DNA of 64,000 bases from Dyella sp. AtDHG13 (GCF_003201105.1 NZ_QICJ01000012.1:1-64000); one strand, 5' to 3'; positions 1 to 7,325 are shown, numbered from the stretch's first letter. The notes: a model not told the origin generated them from the letters alone. Numbers and translations are program-made.

Positions 1-95
1 TCTGTTCGTCGGTAAAACGCTTCTTCATGTCCGTCCTCGTCGTTATGACGGACTCTACTTAGATCAGATTGGCACGGAAACCTGGGGGCAGGTCA
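1..95 (-). mobile_element. Right end of an IS3-family insertion sequence (IS407-like), truncated by the window
   Basis: The minus strand reads an ATG at 28 followed by codons for MKKRFTDEQ, the usual start of the OrfA transposase subunit in IS407-type IS3 elements; it runs off the left edge. Upstream of it, ending at 95, the minus strand begins TGACCTGCCCCC, which resembles terminal inverted repeats of this group. The base after 95 resumes an integrase reading frame, so the element end can be placed at about 95. The other end and the target duplication lie outside the window, so the exact family is inferred. Confidence 0.7.
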
Positions 96-203
96 CGTAC
101 AGCACACCTTTCAGAGCGCCGCAAAATGATGGCTGCGTGGGCGGACTATCTCGATAAACTCAAACTGGGGGTTTCTCTGGGTAGCGGCAAGGACTGCCTA
201 TAA
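96..203 (+). pseudogene. C-terminal remnant of a P4-type tyrosine integrase, cut by the IS
   Basis: The plus strand is open from the IS edge to a TAA at 201-203 and encodes a tail containing RTAHLSERRKMMAAWADYLD. I recognise this as the C-terminal helix of P4-family integrases (pattern ERRxMMxAWADYLD). There is no start codon context and no catalytic domain; the rest of the gene must lie left of the IS or be lost. The break falls exactly at the proposed IS end. It is the second integrase of this island, the other being the intact gene at 7326-8675, which suggests a composite or nested element. Confidence 0.7.
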
Positions 204-224
204 AAAAAGGGCCCGGAGGCCCTT
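202..224 (-). terminator. Rho-independent terminator of the ATPase/DUF4435 operon
   Basis: A 7-bp stem AAGGGCC / GGCCCTT with loop CGGA (207-224) is followed, on the minus strand, by a run of seven T. It lies 36 bases past the stop codon of the DUF4435 gene. Confidence 0.75.
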
Positions 225-259
225 CTCTATTTATCCACCCCCCTCGCCGTCGATGCCAT

Positions 260-1159
260 CTAGACCAGGCGCTGGACGAACTCCCGCATTCCCTCAGGGA
301 TGGGGGAATGCAATGCAAACGTGCCAATCGACAGCACATTGCTGTCTACGTTCGGCCGGACTGGCTGCCTAAAAAGCTGCCCACTATTGGCCGAGCTGTC
401 TTCAGCAAGCAAACGCAACCACTTCTTGAAGAACTCCATGAGAAATTTGCCTCGGTAGCGAAGTTGAGGCTGAAACGCCGCGAACTCTTCCGCGAGGCCG
501 GCGATCTCTTCGGGCAGGGGCTCTCGTACTAGTGGAAGGATCTCTTTGCAGGTCTTTCCCGTCGCTGCGGTGCACGCTGAAAGCTGGACCCGGATGTGCG
601 GTGACATTTCGGGAACGCCGGAAACCAAACGGATTCCCAGGCGCCTCGCATAAAACAGCCGCTCATTGACGTCTTTGCAAAGATTGTTGAAGTCCTGCAG
701 CGAGCTTACAAAACCTGCAACGATCAACCTTCGCTGTTCGCGGTCACCATGACAATGAAAGTTATCGCACAAAATGTTGTCAACGACGCCTTGCTCGACC
801 AAGTAGTTCTCAATGGCGTAACGATCGGTGCAAAACAGGCTCTCGCTAGGCTCCTCACCTTGCAAGTCATCGAAGTCCCGATCAACTACGAAATACACCT
901 TCTCGAACATGCCAGTTAGATCCCGAACAAGCATCTGTCGGACTTCCAGCACGTTTCTCTTGCCTTCCGCCACTACCGGCTCATAGGACACAGTACCGCC
1001 GCACCTCTGGATCCACGCGCGATACGCAATTTTATCGTCCTTACCCTCAAATACGATGACCAACTGATCTGGTCGTTCGGCCCTAAGTTTAGATATCTCC
1101 AACTTTATGCGTGATGGCGAATTCCGACGCCGGCGAAGCTCCGTTGCAAGATCACTCAT
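260..1159 (-). CDS. DUF4435 (TOPRIM-like) protein, PARIS AriB-like effector candidate
   Basis: A 299-residue protein of the DUF4435 family. Residues 36-42 read VFEGKDD, the TOPRIM-type glutamate strand (E38), and 90-98 read FVVDRDFDD, the metal-binding DxD strand; YAIENYL follows at 114-120, another family hallmark. In PARIS the AriB partner has this domain and is the toxic nuclease released from the ATPase AriA when a phage anti-restriction protein is sensed; known AriB cleaves tRNA. The start at 1159 is chosen because it overlaps the end of the upstream ATPase gene by 8 bp, giving translational coupling; an upstream ATG at 1213 would overlap further with no better signal. Its function here is inferred from domain and neighbour only. 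It could belong to another ATPase/TOPRIM defence type. Confidence 0.8.
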   Translation of the reverse strand: MSDLATELRRRRNSPSRIKLEISKLRAERPDQLVIVFEGKDDKIAYRAWIQRCGGTVSYEPVVAEGKRNVLEVRQMLVRDLTGMFEKVYFVVDRDFDDLQGEEPSESLFCTDRYAIENYLVEQGVVDNILCDNFHCHGDREQRRLIVAGFVSSLQDFNNLCKDVNERLFYARRLGIRLVSGVPEMSPHIRVQLSACTAATGKTCKEILPLVREPLPEEIAGLAEEFAAFQPQLRYRGKFLMEFFKKWLRLLAEDSSANSGQLFRQPVRPNVDSNVLSIGTFALHSPIPEGMREFVQRLV

Positions 1160-2690
1160 GGTCGACGTATACATCCTGTTCATCGTAGTCGGCAAACTGG
1201 CTTGCCTTCGCAATCAGAGGCCCAGCAAAGGGATCAAGCTCGTTTTCGAACACAAACGGCGAATGCGTGATGGCCACCATTTGAATGCACTTCGGGGCCG
1301 CCATAATGTCAGGCAGAATTTTTTGCTGCCACTCAAGTGACAAGGACAACTCGGGTTCGTCGATGAGGACAATCATCTCGCGCTCGTACAGATATAGGCG
1401 AGCGAACAGAGAGAGAATTTGCTTCTCACCGGAGGACAAGGCATCAAGCGGGACCTGATGGCCGTTGGCGCTACGAATCACATGAACCGCTAGATTTTGA
1501 CGATCTAAGATCAAGCTCTTTGCATCGAATCCCGCGTCCTGCTGAGCGTCGTAATGGGAGAACAACCCACCATCCTCATCTGGGAGTCGCCCAGATAAAT
1601 ACGCATTACAGTGCTCTACAAAGTTCTCCACCATCACCTCGACGTCCCGAGTAGTTTCGATTACGGACGCCAACTTCGATAGGAAATAATCCAGGAACAC
1701 TCGACCCGTTTCGGTGTTCGCTCCTTCGCCATAGACCTTATCCAAGTCTGGGACAACGATGTCCACGGGAGACCCAATTTGCCTTAGAAAACGCGGGGTT
1801 TGAAGTCGGTCGAAAAACAACTTCAGCGAAGCCTTATCCGGGAGGGCACCAGGGCTGTACTGCGCTCGTTCAAAGCTGCCATCAAGTAGCTCTTTGATGA
1901 TGTTCGCGCTGATCGCCCGGTAGCCGTTATTGGAGGTTGATTGGATCTGAAGGTTTAGCGCTGCAAGGCGCTCCGAAATGTCAGAAAGGCCAAAATAGAT
2001 ATCCGGACTGTGCAAGCCGCCCTGATAGAACTCAAGTCGTTTGACAGGATTTCTTCGCTTGACGCCAATTGATTCCGTACTTTTTCGTTCCGCAAGGGGC
2101 AACTCAATGCGGCGATAGGTCGGCAGGTACACAATTTCAGCATCGCCCAGGCGCTCCTGCAGAAGACCCCTTAGGCCCATCAGCGACGGGGCTACAGAAT
2201 CGAGTTCTTTAAAAACTCGGGTCAGCGAATTCTTCGCAACGTTCATATCCCAACGAAATGCCTGAAAAAGCTGCTCGTACAGCTCAGACGCTTGGACTGA
2301 GCGTATAGCATCACTGGGATCGTATTCGCTGAGGACGAAATCAAGCAGCTCTGGAACAGGTACCTTCGTGGACTCGATGAGCTGGGTAAATGCGGGCCCT
2401 GCAATCAGCTGCTTTATCGGGTCCAGCTCTTCTTTTCGCAGAACGATGGACGCATCCGCTATCTCGCATTCGATGCGCTGGAATTCCAGGTCGACCAAAC
2501 GGTGAAACTGACGCTTGAGAAATACGTTGAGCGCAGCCAGCAACGTCGTTTTTCCCATGCCGTTTCTTGCGATCAGGATGGACGCGCAGTGTGGCGAATT
2601 CAGGTGAAGGTCTCGGTATCCATACAACCCATAGATCGAGAACTTCTTGATCAGGCCCTGGCGAGCTGCCTTATTGAAGGTGTCTGACAT
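1152..2690 (-). CDS. AAA (ABC/SMC-like) ATPase, PARIS AriA-like or OLD-like
   Basis: A 512-residue ATPase. It has a Walker A ARNGMGKTT at 41-49 (the usual first Gly is Ala), an ABC-type signature LSSGEKQ near 418, a Walker B IVLIDEPE near 440 and a switch histidine in ITHSPF near 476. The long insert between Walker A and signature is typical of AAA_15/AAA_21 and OLD-family ATPases. The start at 2690 has a good ribosome site (AGGGAG, 4 bases before ATG); the frame is open 57 codons further upstream but that stretch does not look coding. The following gene encodes DUF4435, the pairing seen in PARIS defence systems (AriA ATPase plus AriB). Proposed role: oligomeric sensor holding the effector inactive. 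Which AAA subfamily it belongs to needs a profile search. Confidence 0.8.
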   Translation of the reverse strand: MSDTFNKAARQGLIKKFSIYGLYGYRDLHLNSPHCASILIARNGMGKTTLLAALNVFLKRQFHRLVDLEFQRIECEIADASIVLRKEELDPIKQLIAGPAFTQLIESTKVPVPELLDFVLSEYDPSDAIRSVQASELYEQLFQAFRWDMNVAKNSLTRVFKELDSVAPSLMGLRGLLQERLGDAEIVYLPTYRRIELPLAERKSTESIGVKRRNPVKRLEFYQGGLHSPDIYFGLSDISERLAALNLQIQSTSNNGYRAISANIIKELLDGSFERAQYSPGALPDKASLKLFFDRLQTPRFLRQIGSPVDIVVPDLDKVYGEGANTETGRVFLDYFLSKLASVIETTRDVEVMVENFVEHCNAYLSGRLPDEDGGLFSHYDAQQDAGFDAKSLILDRQNLAVHVIRSANGHQVPLDALSSGEKQILSLFARLYLYEREMIVLIDEPELSLSLEWQQKILPDIMAAPKCIQMVAITHSPFVFENELDPFAGPLIAKASQFADYDEQDVYVDHE

Positions 2691-2836
2691 ACCACTCCCT
2701 GTTGAAAACAGTCCACGTCTGCTGAGCGTACTGTAACGGCGGTATTCCCAAAAACTATACCTTCCGATAGCCTCCCAGCGGGCTATCAAAACTCCTATCA
2801 GAATGATACTCTCATATCCTCTTAGGAGATTTGGTA
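2691..2836. promoter_or_regulatory. Divergent control region with several dyads, possible recombinase (res-like) site
   Basis: This 146-bp gap separates the divergent ATPase and serine recombinase genes. It holds GATAGCC-N8-GGCTATC (2766-2787), TATCA-GAA-TGATA (2796-2808) and ACAGT/ACTGT (2708-2712 and 2730-2734). Small serine resolvases bind sets of such dyads beside their own gene. Both promoters must also lie here. No assignment of crossover point is possible by eye. Confidence 0.4.
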
Positions 2837-3400
2837 ATGAGCGAAGTTGTGGGTTACGCACGTGTCAGCAGCTCTGGGCAGAGCTTGGATATCCAGCAGG
2901 ACAAGCTGATAGCGTTCGGTTGCACAAGGGTCTTTGCCGAGAAGCGGTCCGGAACGCAGGCTGATAGTCGGCCAGAGCTTCAGGCTTGCCTCCAGTTCCT
3001 TCGGGACGGGGACACCTTAGTGATCACCAAGCTAGACCGTATGGCGCGATCTGTGCTCGATCTGGCGAAGATCGCCGAAACACTAAAGAAAAAGGGTGTG
3101 GCCCTGAAGGTGTTGGATCAGGCCATCGATACCAGCACCTCAGAAGGCCGACTCATGTTCAGTCTGCTGGGGGCTTTCGCCGCTTTTGAGAATGACATTC
3201 GCGCCGAGCGTCAGGCCGACGGGATTCGAAATGCTAGACAGAAAGGCGTGGCTTTCGGACGAAAGCGGGCCTTGACACCGGAGCAGTGCAATCGGATCAG
3301 GACGCTGCGGGAAGAGGAGAAATTTTCCGTCGCCCAGTTGGCAGAACGATTCAATGTAGGGCCTGCAACGATCTATCGGGCGCTTCAGCAGGCTGGCTGA
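2837..3400 (+). CDS. Serine recombinase of the resolvase/invertase family
   Basis: A 187-residue small serine recombinase. The N-terminal catalytic domain starts VGYARVSSSGQSLDIQQDKL, with the nucleophilic serine in the ARVS motif; KLDRMARSVLDLAKI and EGRLMFSLLGAFAAFE are further family blocks, and a C-terminal helix-turn-helix (about 145-187) ends in FNVGPATIYRAL. This length and order match Tn3-type resolvases and DNA invertases. The ATG at 2837 is preferred because AGGAG lies 7 bases before it; a TTG two codons earlier is possible. It is divergent from the ATPase and convergent with arsR, only 4 bp apart. No transposase is visible beside it, so it may resolve or invert DNA within the island. 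Confidence 0.9.
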   Translation: MSEVVGYARVSSSGQSLDIQQDKLIAFGCTRVFAEKRSGTQADSRPELQACLQFLRDGDTLVITKLDRMARSVLDLAKIAETLKKKGVALKVLDQAIDTSTSEGRLMFSLLGAFAAFENDIRAERQADGIRNARQKGVAFGRKRALTPEQCNRIRTLREEEKFSVAQLAERFNVGPATIYRALQQAG

Positions 3401-3404
3401 GTCG

Positions 3405-3767
3405 TCATCCCGCCGTACGCTTCTGGGTGCGTGCTGGACGAACGGTGGCCGTGGTTACGGTAGAAGGTGCGCAAGACTTGCCCGTCGCAGCGCAGCAATT
3501 CTCCGTGAGATATCCGACCAACTCAGTCATGACCGCAAGAAGCGGTGAGTAGTAAATGAATCGCCCGTCCTGTCTGCTTGTGATTAAGCCAGCGTGGACG
3601 AGCTCCTTTAAATGGAATGACAACGTGGCGTTGGCCAGCCCCAACTGTTCGGCAATGGCGCTTGCAGCCAAGCCATCAGGTGCGTGCTCGACAAGCAAAC
3701 GATACACGGCCAACCGCGATTCTTGCGCAAGCGCGGAGAGAACAGTGATGGCTTGTTTGGTCTGCAT
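3405..3767 (-). CDS. arsR: ArsR-family arsenic-responsive repressor
   Basis: A 120-residue winged-helix repressor. The recognition region reads LGLANATLSFHLKELVHAGL (about 43-62) and the wing SRQDGRFIYYS. A cysteine cluster, C91, C92 and C99, lies after the HTH. This resembles ArsR proteins whose As(III) site is three C-terminal cysteines, as in Acidithiobacillus, rather than the helix-3 CVC site of the plasmid R773 type. It lies at the distal end of the minus-strand ars genes, 72 bp after the arsenate reductase at 3840, where many ars operons have it first. It probably represses the divergent promoter region at about 5997-6055; that link is inferred. Confidence 0.92.
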   Translation of the reverse strand: MQTKQAITVLSALAQESRLAVYRLLVEHAPDGLAASAIAEQLGLANATLSFHLKELVHAGLITSRQDGRFIYYSPLLAVMTELVGYLTENCCAATGKSCAPSTVTTATVRPARTQKRTAG

Positions 3768-3839
3768 GAAAAAATAGGTACGCCGCTCGGGTCGTGCTCA
3801 GTGTAAAGGAATGCCAAAAAACAGATAGGTCTGGGCAAT

Positions 3840-4352
3840 CTATCCGGGATTTGACGGTGCTGCGACCTGCCCAGTCGCTGCCAGCTGACTGGTCAGCGCC
3901 AGACGATCCAGCGCTTCCATTCGGAGATTCATCAGCAAGCTGATGCATTGCTGCAGCAGGTTGCGAGCAAGTAGAAAAGCCTTATAGATCACATCCGGCT
4001 CTCCCGTGGCCTTGGCAGGATCGGGAATGCTCCAGTGTGCAGTGATAGGGTCTCCCGGCCACGCTGGACAGACTTCGCCGGCAACTTGATCGCAAACGGT
4101 GATAACGAAATCCATCACCGGAGCTCCGGGGCGAGTAAATTCTTCCCAGCCCTTGCTGCGTAGCGTCTCCGTTGGCAGATCGACCGCGCGAAGAACCTCT
4201 AACGTTTGCGGATAGATGAAGCCCTTAGGCTGGCTTCCAGCACTGTATCCGTGGAACCGGCCTTGTCCAAAATGGTTCGTGACCGCCTCAGCGAGCAGGC
4301 TGCGCGCCGAATTGCCATTACAAACAAACAGAACGTTGTAGTGACCTTGCAT
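3840..4352 (-). CDS. arsC: Arsenate reductase, LMW protein-tyrosine-phosphatase type (copy 1)
   Basis: A 170-residue member of the low-molecular-weight phosphatase fold. The P-loop at about residues 10-17 is VCNGNSARS, matching C-x5-R, and the general acid aspartate lies in IPDP; a second cysteine pair region contains VCDQVAGEVCPAW. These features fit thioredoxin-dependent ArsC-type reductases that convert arsenate to arsenite for export. The C-terminal tail after about residue 140 has no recognised motif and extends beyond the usual 130-140 residues. It lies 12 bp downstream of the acr3 pump gene. A closely related second copy starts the same operon at 5962, so one may be redundant or have a different electron donor. 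Confidence 0.85.
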   Translation of the reverse strand: MQGHYNVLFVCNGNSARSLLAEAVTNHFGQGRFHGYSAGSQPKGFIYPQTLEVLRAVDLPTETLRSKGWEEFTRPGAPVMDFVITVCDQVAGEVCPAWPGDPITAHWSIPDPAKATGEPDVIYKAFLLARNLLQQCISLLMNLRMEALDRLALTSQLAATGQVAAPSNPG

Positions 4353-4364
4353 GGCAGTCTCCGA

Positions 4365-5447
4365 TCAGGCCGTATGGGCTTCGTACCAGCGCTTGCTCAC
4401 GGTGACGATACGAACCACTGACAGCATCACCGGCACTTCAATCAGAACACCTACCACGGTGGCTAATGCGGCTCCCGAGTGCACGCCAAACAGGCCGACA
4501 GCCGTAGCCACGGCGAGTTCGAAGAAGTTGCTCGCGCCAATCAGAGCCGAGGGGGCGGCAACGCAATGAGGCACGCCGAGCTTCCGGTTCAGGAGATAAG
4601 CCAAGCCGGAGTTGAAATACACTTGGATCAGAATCGGCACTGCAAGCATCGCGATGATAAGCGGCTGAGCAAGGATCTGCTGACCCTGAAAGCCGAACAG
4701 CAACACCAAGGTCAACAGTAATGCGCCGAGCGATATCGGGCCGAGCCGAGCTAGCAAGCGCTGGAGTGCAGAATGACCGCCATGGGCCAAAACGAAGCGA
4801 CGGACGACGGCGCTGATCAATACCGGTACGACGATATAGAGCAAGACCGAGAGGATCAGCGTGTTCCATGGAACCGTAATTGCTGAGATCCCAAGTAGCA
4901 GCCCCACGATCGGTGCGAAAGCCACCACCATGATGGCGTCATTTACGGCAACCTGACTCAGCGTGAAATTGGGTTCTCCACCGCACAGGTTGCTCCAGAC
5001 GAAGACCATTGCCGTGCAGGGTGCGGCAGCAAGAAGGATAAGGCCGGCCACATAGGAATCGAGCTGATCGTACGGCAACCATGCCGCAAACACATGGCGA
5101 ATGAAGATCCAGCCGAGAAAAGCCATGGAGAACGGCTTGACCGCCCAGTTGATGAAAAGCGTGACGCCGATACCTTTCCATTGACGGCGGACACCTGCCA
5201 TAGCTCCGAAGTCGATCTTCAGCAGCATAGGGATGATCATCAGCCAGATCAGCACCGCCACCGGTAGGTTGACCTTGGCTACTTCCATTCGCCCCAGTGT
5301 TTCGAACGTGCTTGGCATTGCATGCCCTAGCAAGGTGCCGGCCACTATGCATAGCGCAACCCACAACGTCAGGTAGCGCTCAAAGAACCCGATACGAGTT
5401 ACCTTTGGAGCCGATGCGCTGTCGGTGGCAATTATTGCGTTGTTCAT
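4365..5447 (-). CDS. acr3: Acr3-family arsenite efflux permease
   Basis: A 360-residue integral membrane protein with about ten hydrophobic segments, the length and topology of Acr3 (bile/arsenite/riboflavin transporter superfamily). Diagnostic stretches are AAPCTAMVFVWSNL in TM4, which has the conserved cysteine needed for transport, and EPNFTLSQVAVND; the C-terminal ALIGASNFFELAVA motif is also typical. It extrudes arsenite made by the arsenate reductases on either side, driven by the membrane potential. Its ATG overlaps the stop of the upstream reductase by 4 bp (ATGA), so the genes are cotranscribed and coupled. Confidence 0.95.
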   Translation of the reverse strand: MNNAIIATDSASAPKVTRIGFFERYLTLWVALCIVAGTLLGHAMPSTFETLGRMEVAKVNLPVAVLIWLMIIPMLLKIDFGAMAGVRRQWKGIGVTLFINWAVKPFSMAFLGWIFIRHVFAAWLPYDQLDSYVAGLILLAAAPCTAMVFVWSNLCGGEPNFTLSQVAVNDAIMVVAFAPIVGLLLGISAITVPWNTLILSVLLYIVVPVLISAVVRRFVLAHGGHSALQRLLARLGPISLGALLLTLVLLFGFQGQQILAQPLIIAMLAVPILIQVYFNSGLAYLLNRKLGVPHCVAAPSALIGASNFFELAVATAVGLFGVHSGAALATVVGVLIEVPVMLSVVRIVTVSKRWYEAHTA

Positions 5448-5962
5448 GCCACATCCTCGTTATCATCTTCGCCAGTCAGTGCACCGATACCATCAAGTGC
5501 CCATTTGAGCTCTTCTGGGCTCATCGTCTCGACCGGAAGATTCAGTAGCGACATCAGGCGATAGGTAATCAGCATGTGCGCCTTGCGGAAGGCGTCATGG
5601 ATGGCCGTGGGGCTACCCTTCACCGCAGCCGGATCTGGCAGGCCCCAGTGCGAGCGCACGAAGTCGCCAAAGAGCACCGGACAAGGTTCATTGGCTGCGC
5701 TGTCGCAGACCGTGATCACGATGTCCAGCGGCGGGGCCTCCTCCCCCACGAAACGATCCCACGACTTGCTACTAAGCCCATCGATGGCGATACCCGCTGT
5801 CGCCAGCTCTTCCAGAGCATAGGGATTTACTTGTCCAGTCGGTTTGCTGCCGGCACTGTAGGCCTCGAACCGCCCCTTACCCAAGTGATTGAGCGTGGCT
5901 TCCGACAAGATGCTGCGTGCGGAATTGCCCGTACAGATAAAGAGAACGCGACAAGGATGCAT
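5444..5962 (-). CDS. arsC: Arsenate reductase, LMW protein-tyrosine-phosphatase type (copy 2)
   Basis: A 172-residue LMW-phosphatase-fold protein and the first gene of the minus-strand ars arm. The P-loop ICTGNSARS lies at about residues 8-16, and the LPDP aspartate loop, CDSAANEPCPV and a long C-terminal helix follow the same order as the copy at 3840. The start at 5962 (MHPCRVLF) is preferred over an ATG at 6067, because the extra 35 residues look non-coding and would cover the promoter dyad. No clear Shine-Dalgarno is visible before 5962. The stop codon overlaps the acr3 start. Reduction of arsenate through a cysteine relay is the family function; the electron donor cannot be read here. 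Confidence 0.85.
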   Translation of the reverse strand: MHPCRVLFICTGNSARSILSEATLNHLGKGRFEAYSAGSKPTGQVNPYALEELATAGIAIDGLSSKSWDRFVGEEAPPLDIVITVCDSAANEPCPVLFGDFVRSHWGLPDPAAVKGSPTAIHDAFRKAHMLITYRLMSLLNLPVETMSPEELKWALDGIGALTGEDDNEDVA

Positions 5963-5996
5963 GACGTCGATAGTTTCGGGTGGCTGCCAAGTTGTA

Positions 5997-6022
5997 ATTC
6001 TATATTTCCATAATGATAGAAT
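5997..6022. promoter_or_regulatory. Probable ArsR operator in the divergent ars promoter region
   Basis: A perfect 7-bp dyad ATTCTAT-N12-ATAGAAT lies in an AT-rich stretch between the two divergent arms of the ars locus, about 35 bases before the arsC start on the left and 34 before the arsH ATG at 6056 on the right. Position and symmetry suit a single operator that controls both arms. Assignment to ArsR is by context. Confidence 0.5.
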
Positions 6023-6055
6023 CGTTACATCAACGCAACTGCTTGGAAACCCACC

Positions 6056-6157
6056 ATGACGCTGCAAGACTTACCCCACGTCGCTGCCGATGTTCTCGAC
6101 AAACCCAGTCTGGAGAAATTGGCACTGCCATAGGGTTCCGGGCATCCACCGCGGATA
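6056..6157 (+). other. Out-of-use 5' segment of arsH containing an in-frame amber codon
   Basis: An ATG at 6056 opens 25 codons (MTLQDLPHVAADVLDKPSLE and LALP), then TAG at 6131-6133, then GSGHPPRI directly in frame with the ArsH body. This matches the usual ArsH N-terminal leader before the PRILLLYGS strand. The TAG is therefore a nonsense codon in an otherwise normal reading frame, or a sequencing error. Confidence 0.7.
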
Positions 6158-6859
6158 TTGATCCTGTACGGCTCGCTGCGACCGCAGTCGTTTAGTCGGA
6201 AGCTGGCTCTGGAGGCGGAGCGGATTCTTCGCCAGTTTGGAGCAGAAACCCGCGTGTTCGATCCTCATGATTTGCCCATGTTGGACAGCGTGCCGGCGAG
6301 TCATCCCAAGGTGCAGGAACTGCGGCAGCTGTCCTTGTGGTCCGAGGGGCAAGTATGGGTCAGTCCTGAGCGCCATGGCTCCGTGACGGGGGCCTTCAAG
6401 AACCAGATTGATTGGCTTCCGTTGGAAGAAGGAAGCGTTCGACCCACGCAAGGCCGCACCTTGGCTGTCATGCAGGTCTGTGGTGGCTCGCAGTCGTTCA
6501 ATGTCGTCAATGCGCTGCGCGTGCTCGGCCGCTGGATGCGCATGGTCACCATTCCAAACCAGTCATCCGTCGCCAAGGCATGGCAAGAGTTCGATGAGAA
6601 CGGCAGGATGAAACCATCACCCTTCTATGATCGCGTTGTCGACGTGATGGAAGAGCTGTTTAAGTTCACGCTGATGGTACGTGACCGGAGCGACTATTTA
6701 GTTGACCGCTATAGCGAACGCAAGGGTGCCGCCGAAGCACGCGCACTCGCTGCCGCAGCACAGGTCGTCGAAGTGGCCGCCGAGCCAACACCCGCTCTTC
6801 AATCGGCTGACCAGTTGCCCAGAAAAACGCGCAGTTGCTGCGCCAGTGGAGCGCGCTGA
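6158..6859 (+). CDS. arsH: ArsH NADPH-dependent FMN reductase / organoarsenical oxidase (N-terminus interrupted)
   Basis: ArsH is an FMN flavoprotein that oxidises trivalent organoarsenicals. The flavodoxin-like phosphate loop [10 protein letters not shown] and the blocks [40 protein letters not shown] and [15 protein letters not shown] identify the family. The frame is blocked upstream by TAG at 6131, so the only in-frame start is a TTG at 6158 inside the first beta strand, with no good ribosome site. Normal ArsH would begin at 6056. The protein may be made poorly, by read-through, or not at all. The C-terminal 40 residues ([17 protein letters not shown] onward) are a low-complexity tail. 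arsC follows 2 bp downstream. Confidence 0.8.
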   Translation: MILYGSLRPQSFSRKLALEAERILRQFGAETRVFDPHDLPMLDSVPASHPKVQELRQLSLWSEGQVWVSPERHGSVTGAFKNQIDWLPLEEGSVRPTQGRTLAVMQVCGGSQSFNVVNALRVLGRWMRMVTIPNQSSVAKAWQEFDENGRMKPSPFYDRVVDVMEELFKFTLMVRDRSDYLVDRYSERKGAAEARALAAAAQVVEVAAEPTPALQSADQLPRKTRSCCASGAR

Positions 6860-6861
6860 AT

Positions 6862-7266
6862 ATGGATGTCACGATCTACCACAATTCCGACTGTGGCACG
6901 TCGCGGAACACGCTGGCATTGATCCGTCATGCTGGTATTGAACCCACGATCATCGAATATCTGAAGACCCCGCCAACACGAGAACAGCTGATCAAGCTCA
7001 TTGATGAGGCGATGCTCAAGCCACGTGAAGCCTTGCGCGAAAAGGGAACACCTTTTGTTGCACTGGGCCTCGGTGGAGCAGGTGTTACCGATGATGCGAT
7101 TATCGATGCCATGCTCCGGTACCCCATCCTCATCAATCGGCCATTTGTGGTAGCGCCGCTTGGGACTCGGCTGTGCCGTCCTTCGGAAGTCGTGCTGGAT
7201 ATTCTTCCCGCAGTTACCGCACCTTTTGCTAAAGAAGATGGTGAGGGGGATCGCCAGTGCCGCTGA
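6862..7266 (+). CDS. arsC: Glutaredoxin-dependent arsenate reductase ArsC
   Basis: A 134-residue ArsC of the glutaredoxin-coupled (R773/Spx-like) family, unrelated in fold to the two LMW-phosphatase-type reductases on the opposite arm. The active site HNSDCGTSRNTL places the catalytic cysteine at residue 12; arginines in LRYPILINRPFVV and LGTRLCRPSE match the arsenate-binding set. It starts 2 bp after the arsH stop, with GGAG upstream; an earlier in-frame start at 6835 would overlap arsH and lacks support. It reduces arsenate with glutathione and glutaredoxin, feeding Acr3. Confidence 0.93.
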   Translation: MDVTIYHNSDCGTSRNTLALIRHAGIEPTIIEYLKTPPTREQLIKLIDEAMLKPREALREKGTPFVALGLGGAGVTDDAIIDAMLRYPILINRPFVVAPLGTRLCRPSEVVLDILPAVTAPFAKEDGEGDRQCR

Positions 7267-7325
7267 GCAACTCGAATCACTCAAGCTGAATGCTTTTGAA
7301 ACAGGCCGCTCGAAAGGTGCGCCGG

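Noticed and set aside
96-203. A small free-standing gene starting at ATG 126
   Set aside because: The frame upstream of 126 back to the IS end continues the integrase tail, so this is the remnant of a longer gene.
5963-6067. N-terminal extension of the arsenate reductase from ATG 6067
   Set aside because: The extension covers the promoter dyad at 5997-6022 and has no similarity to phosphatase-fold proteins, whose start is MHPCRVLF.
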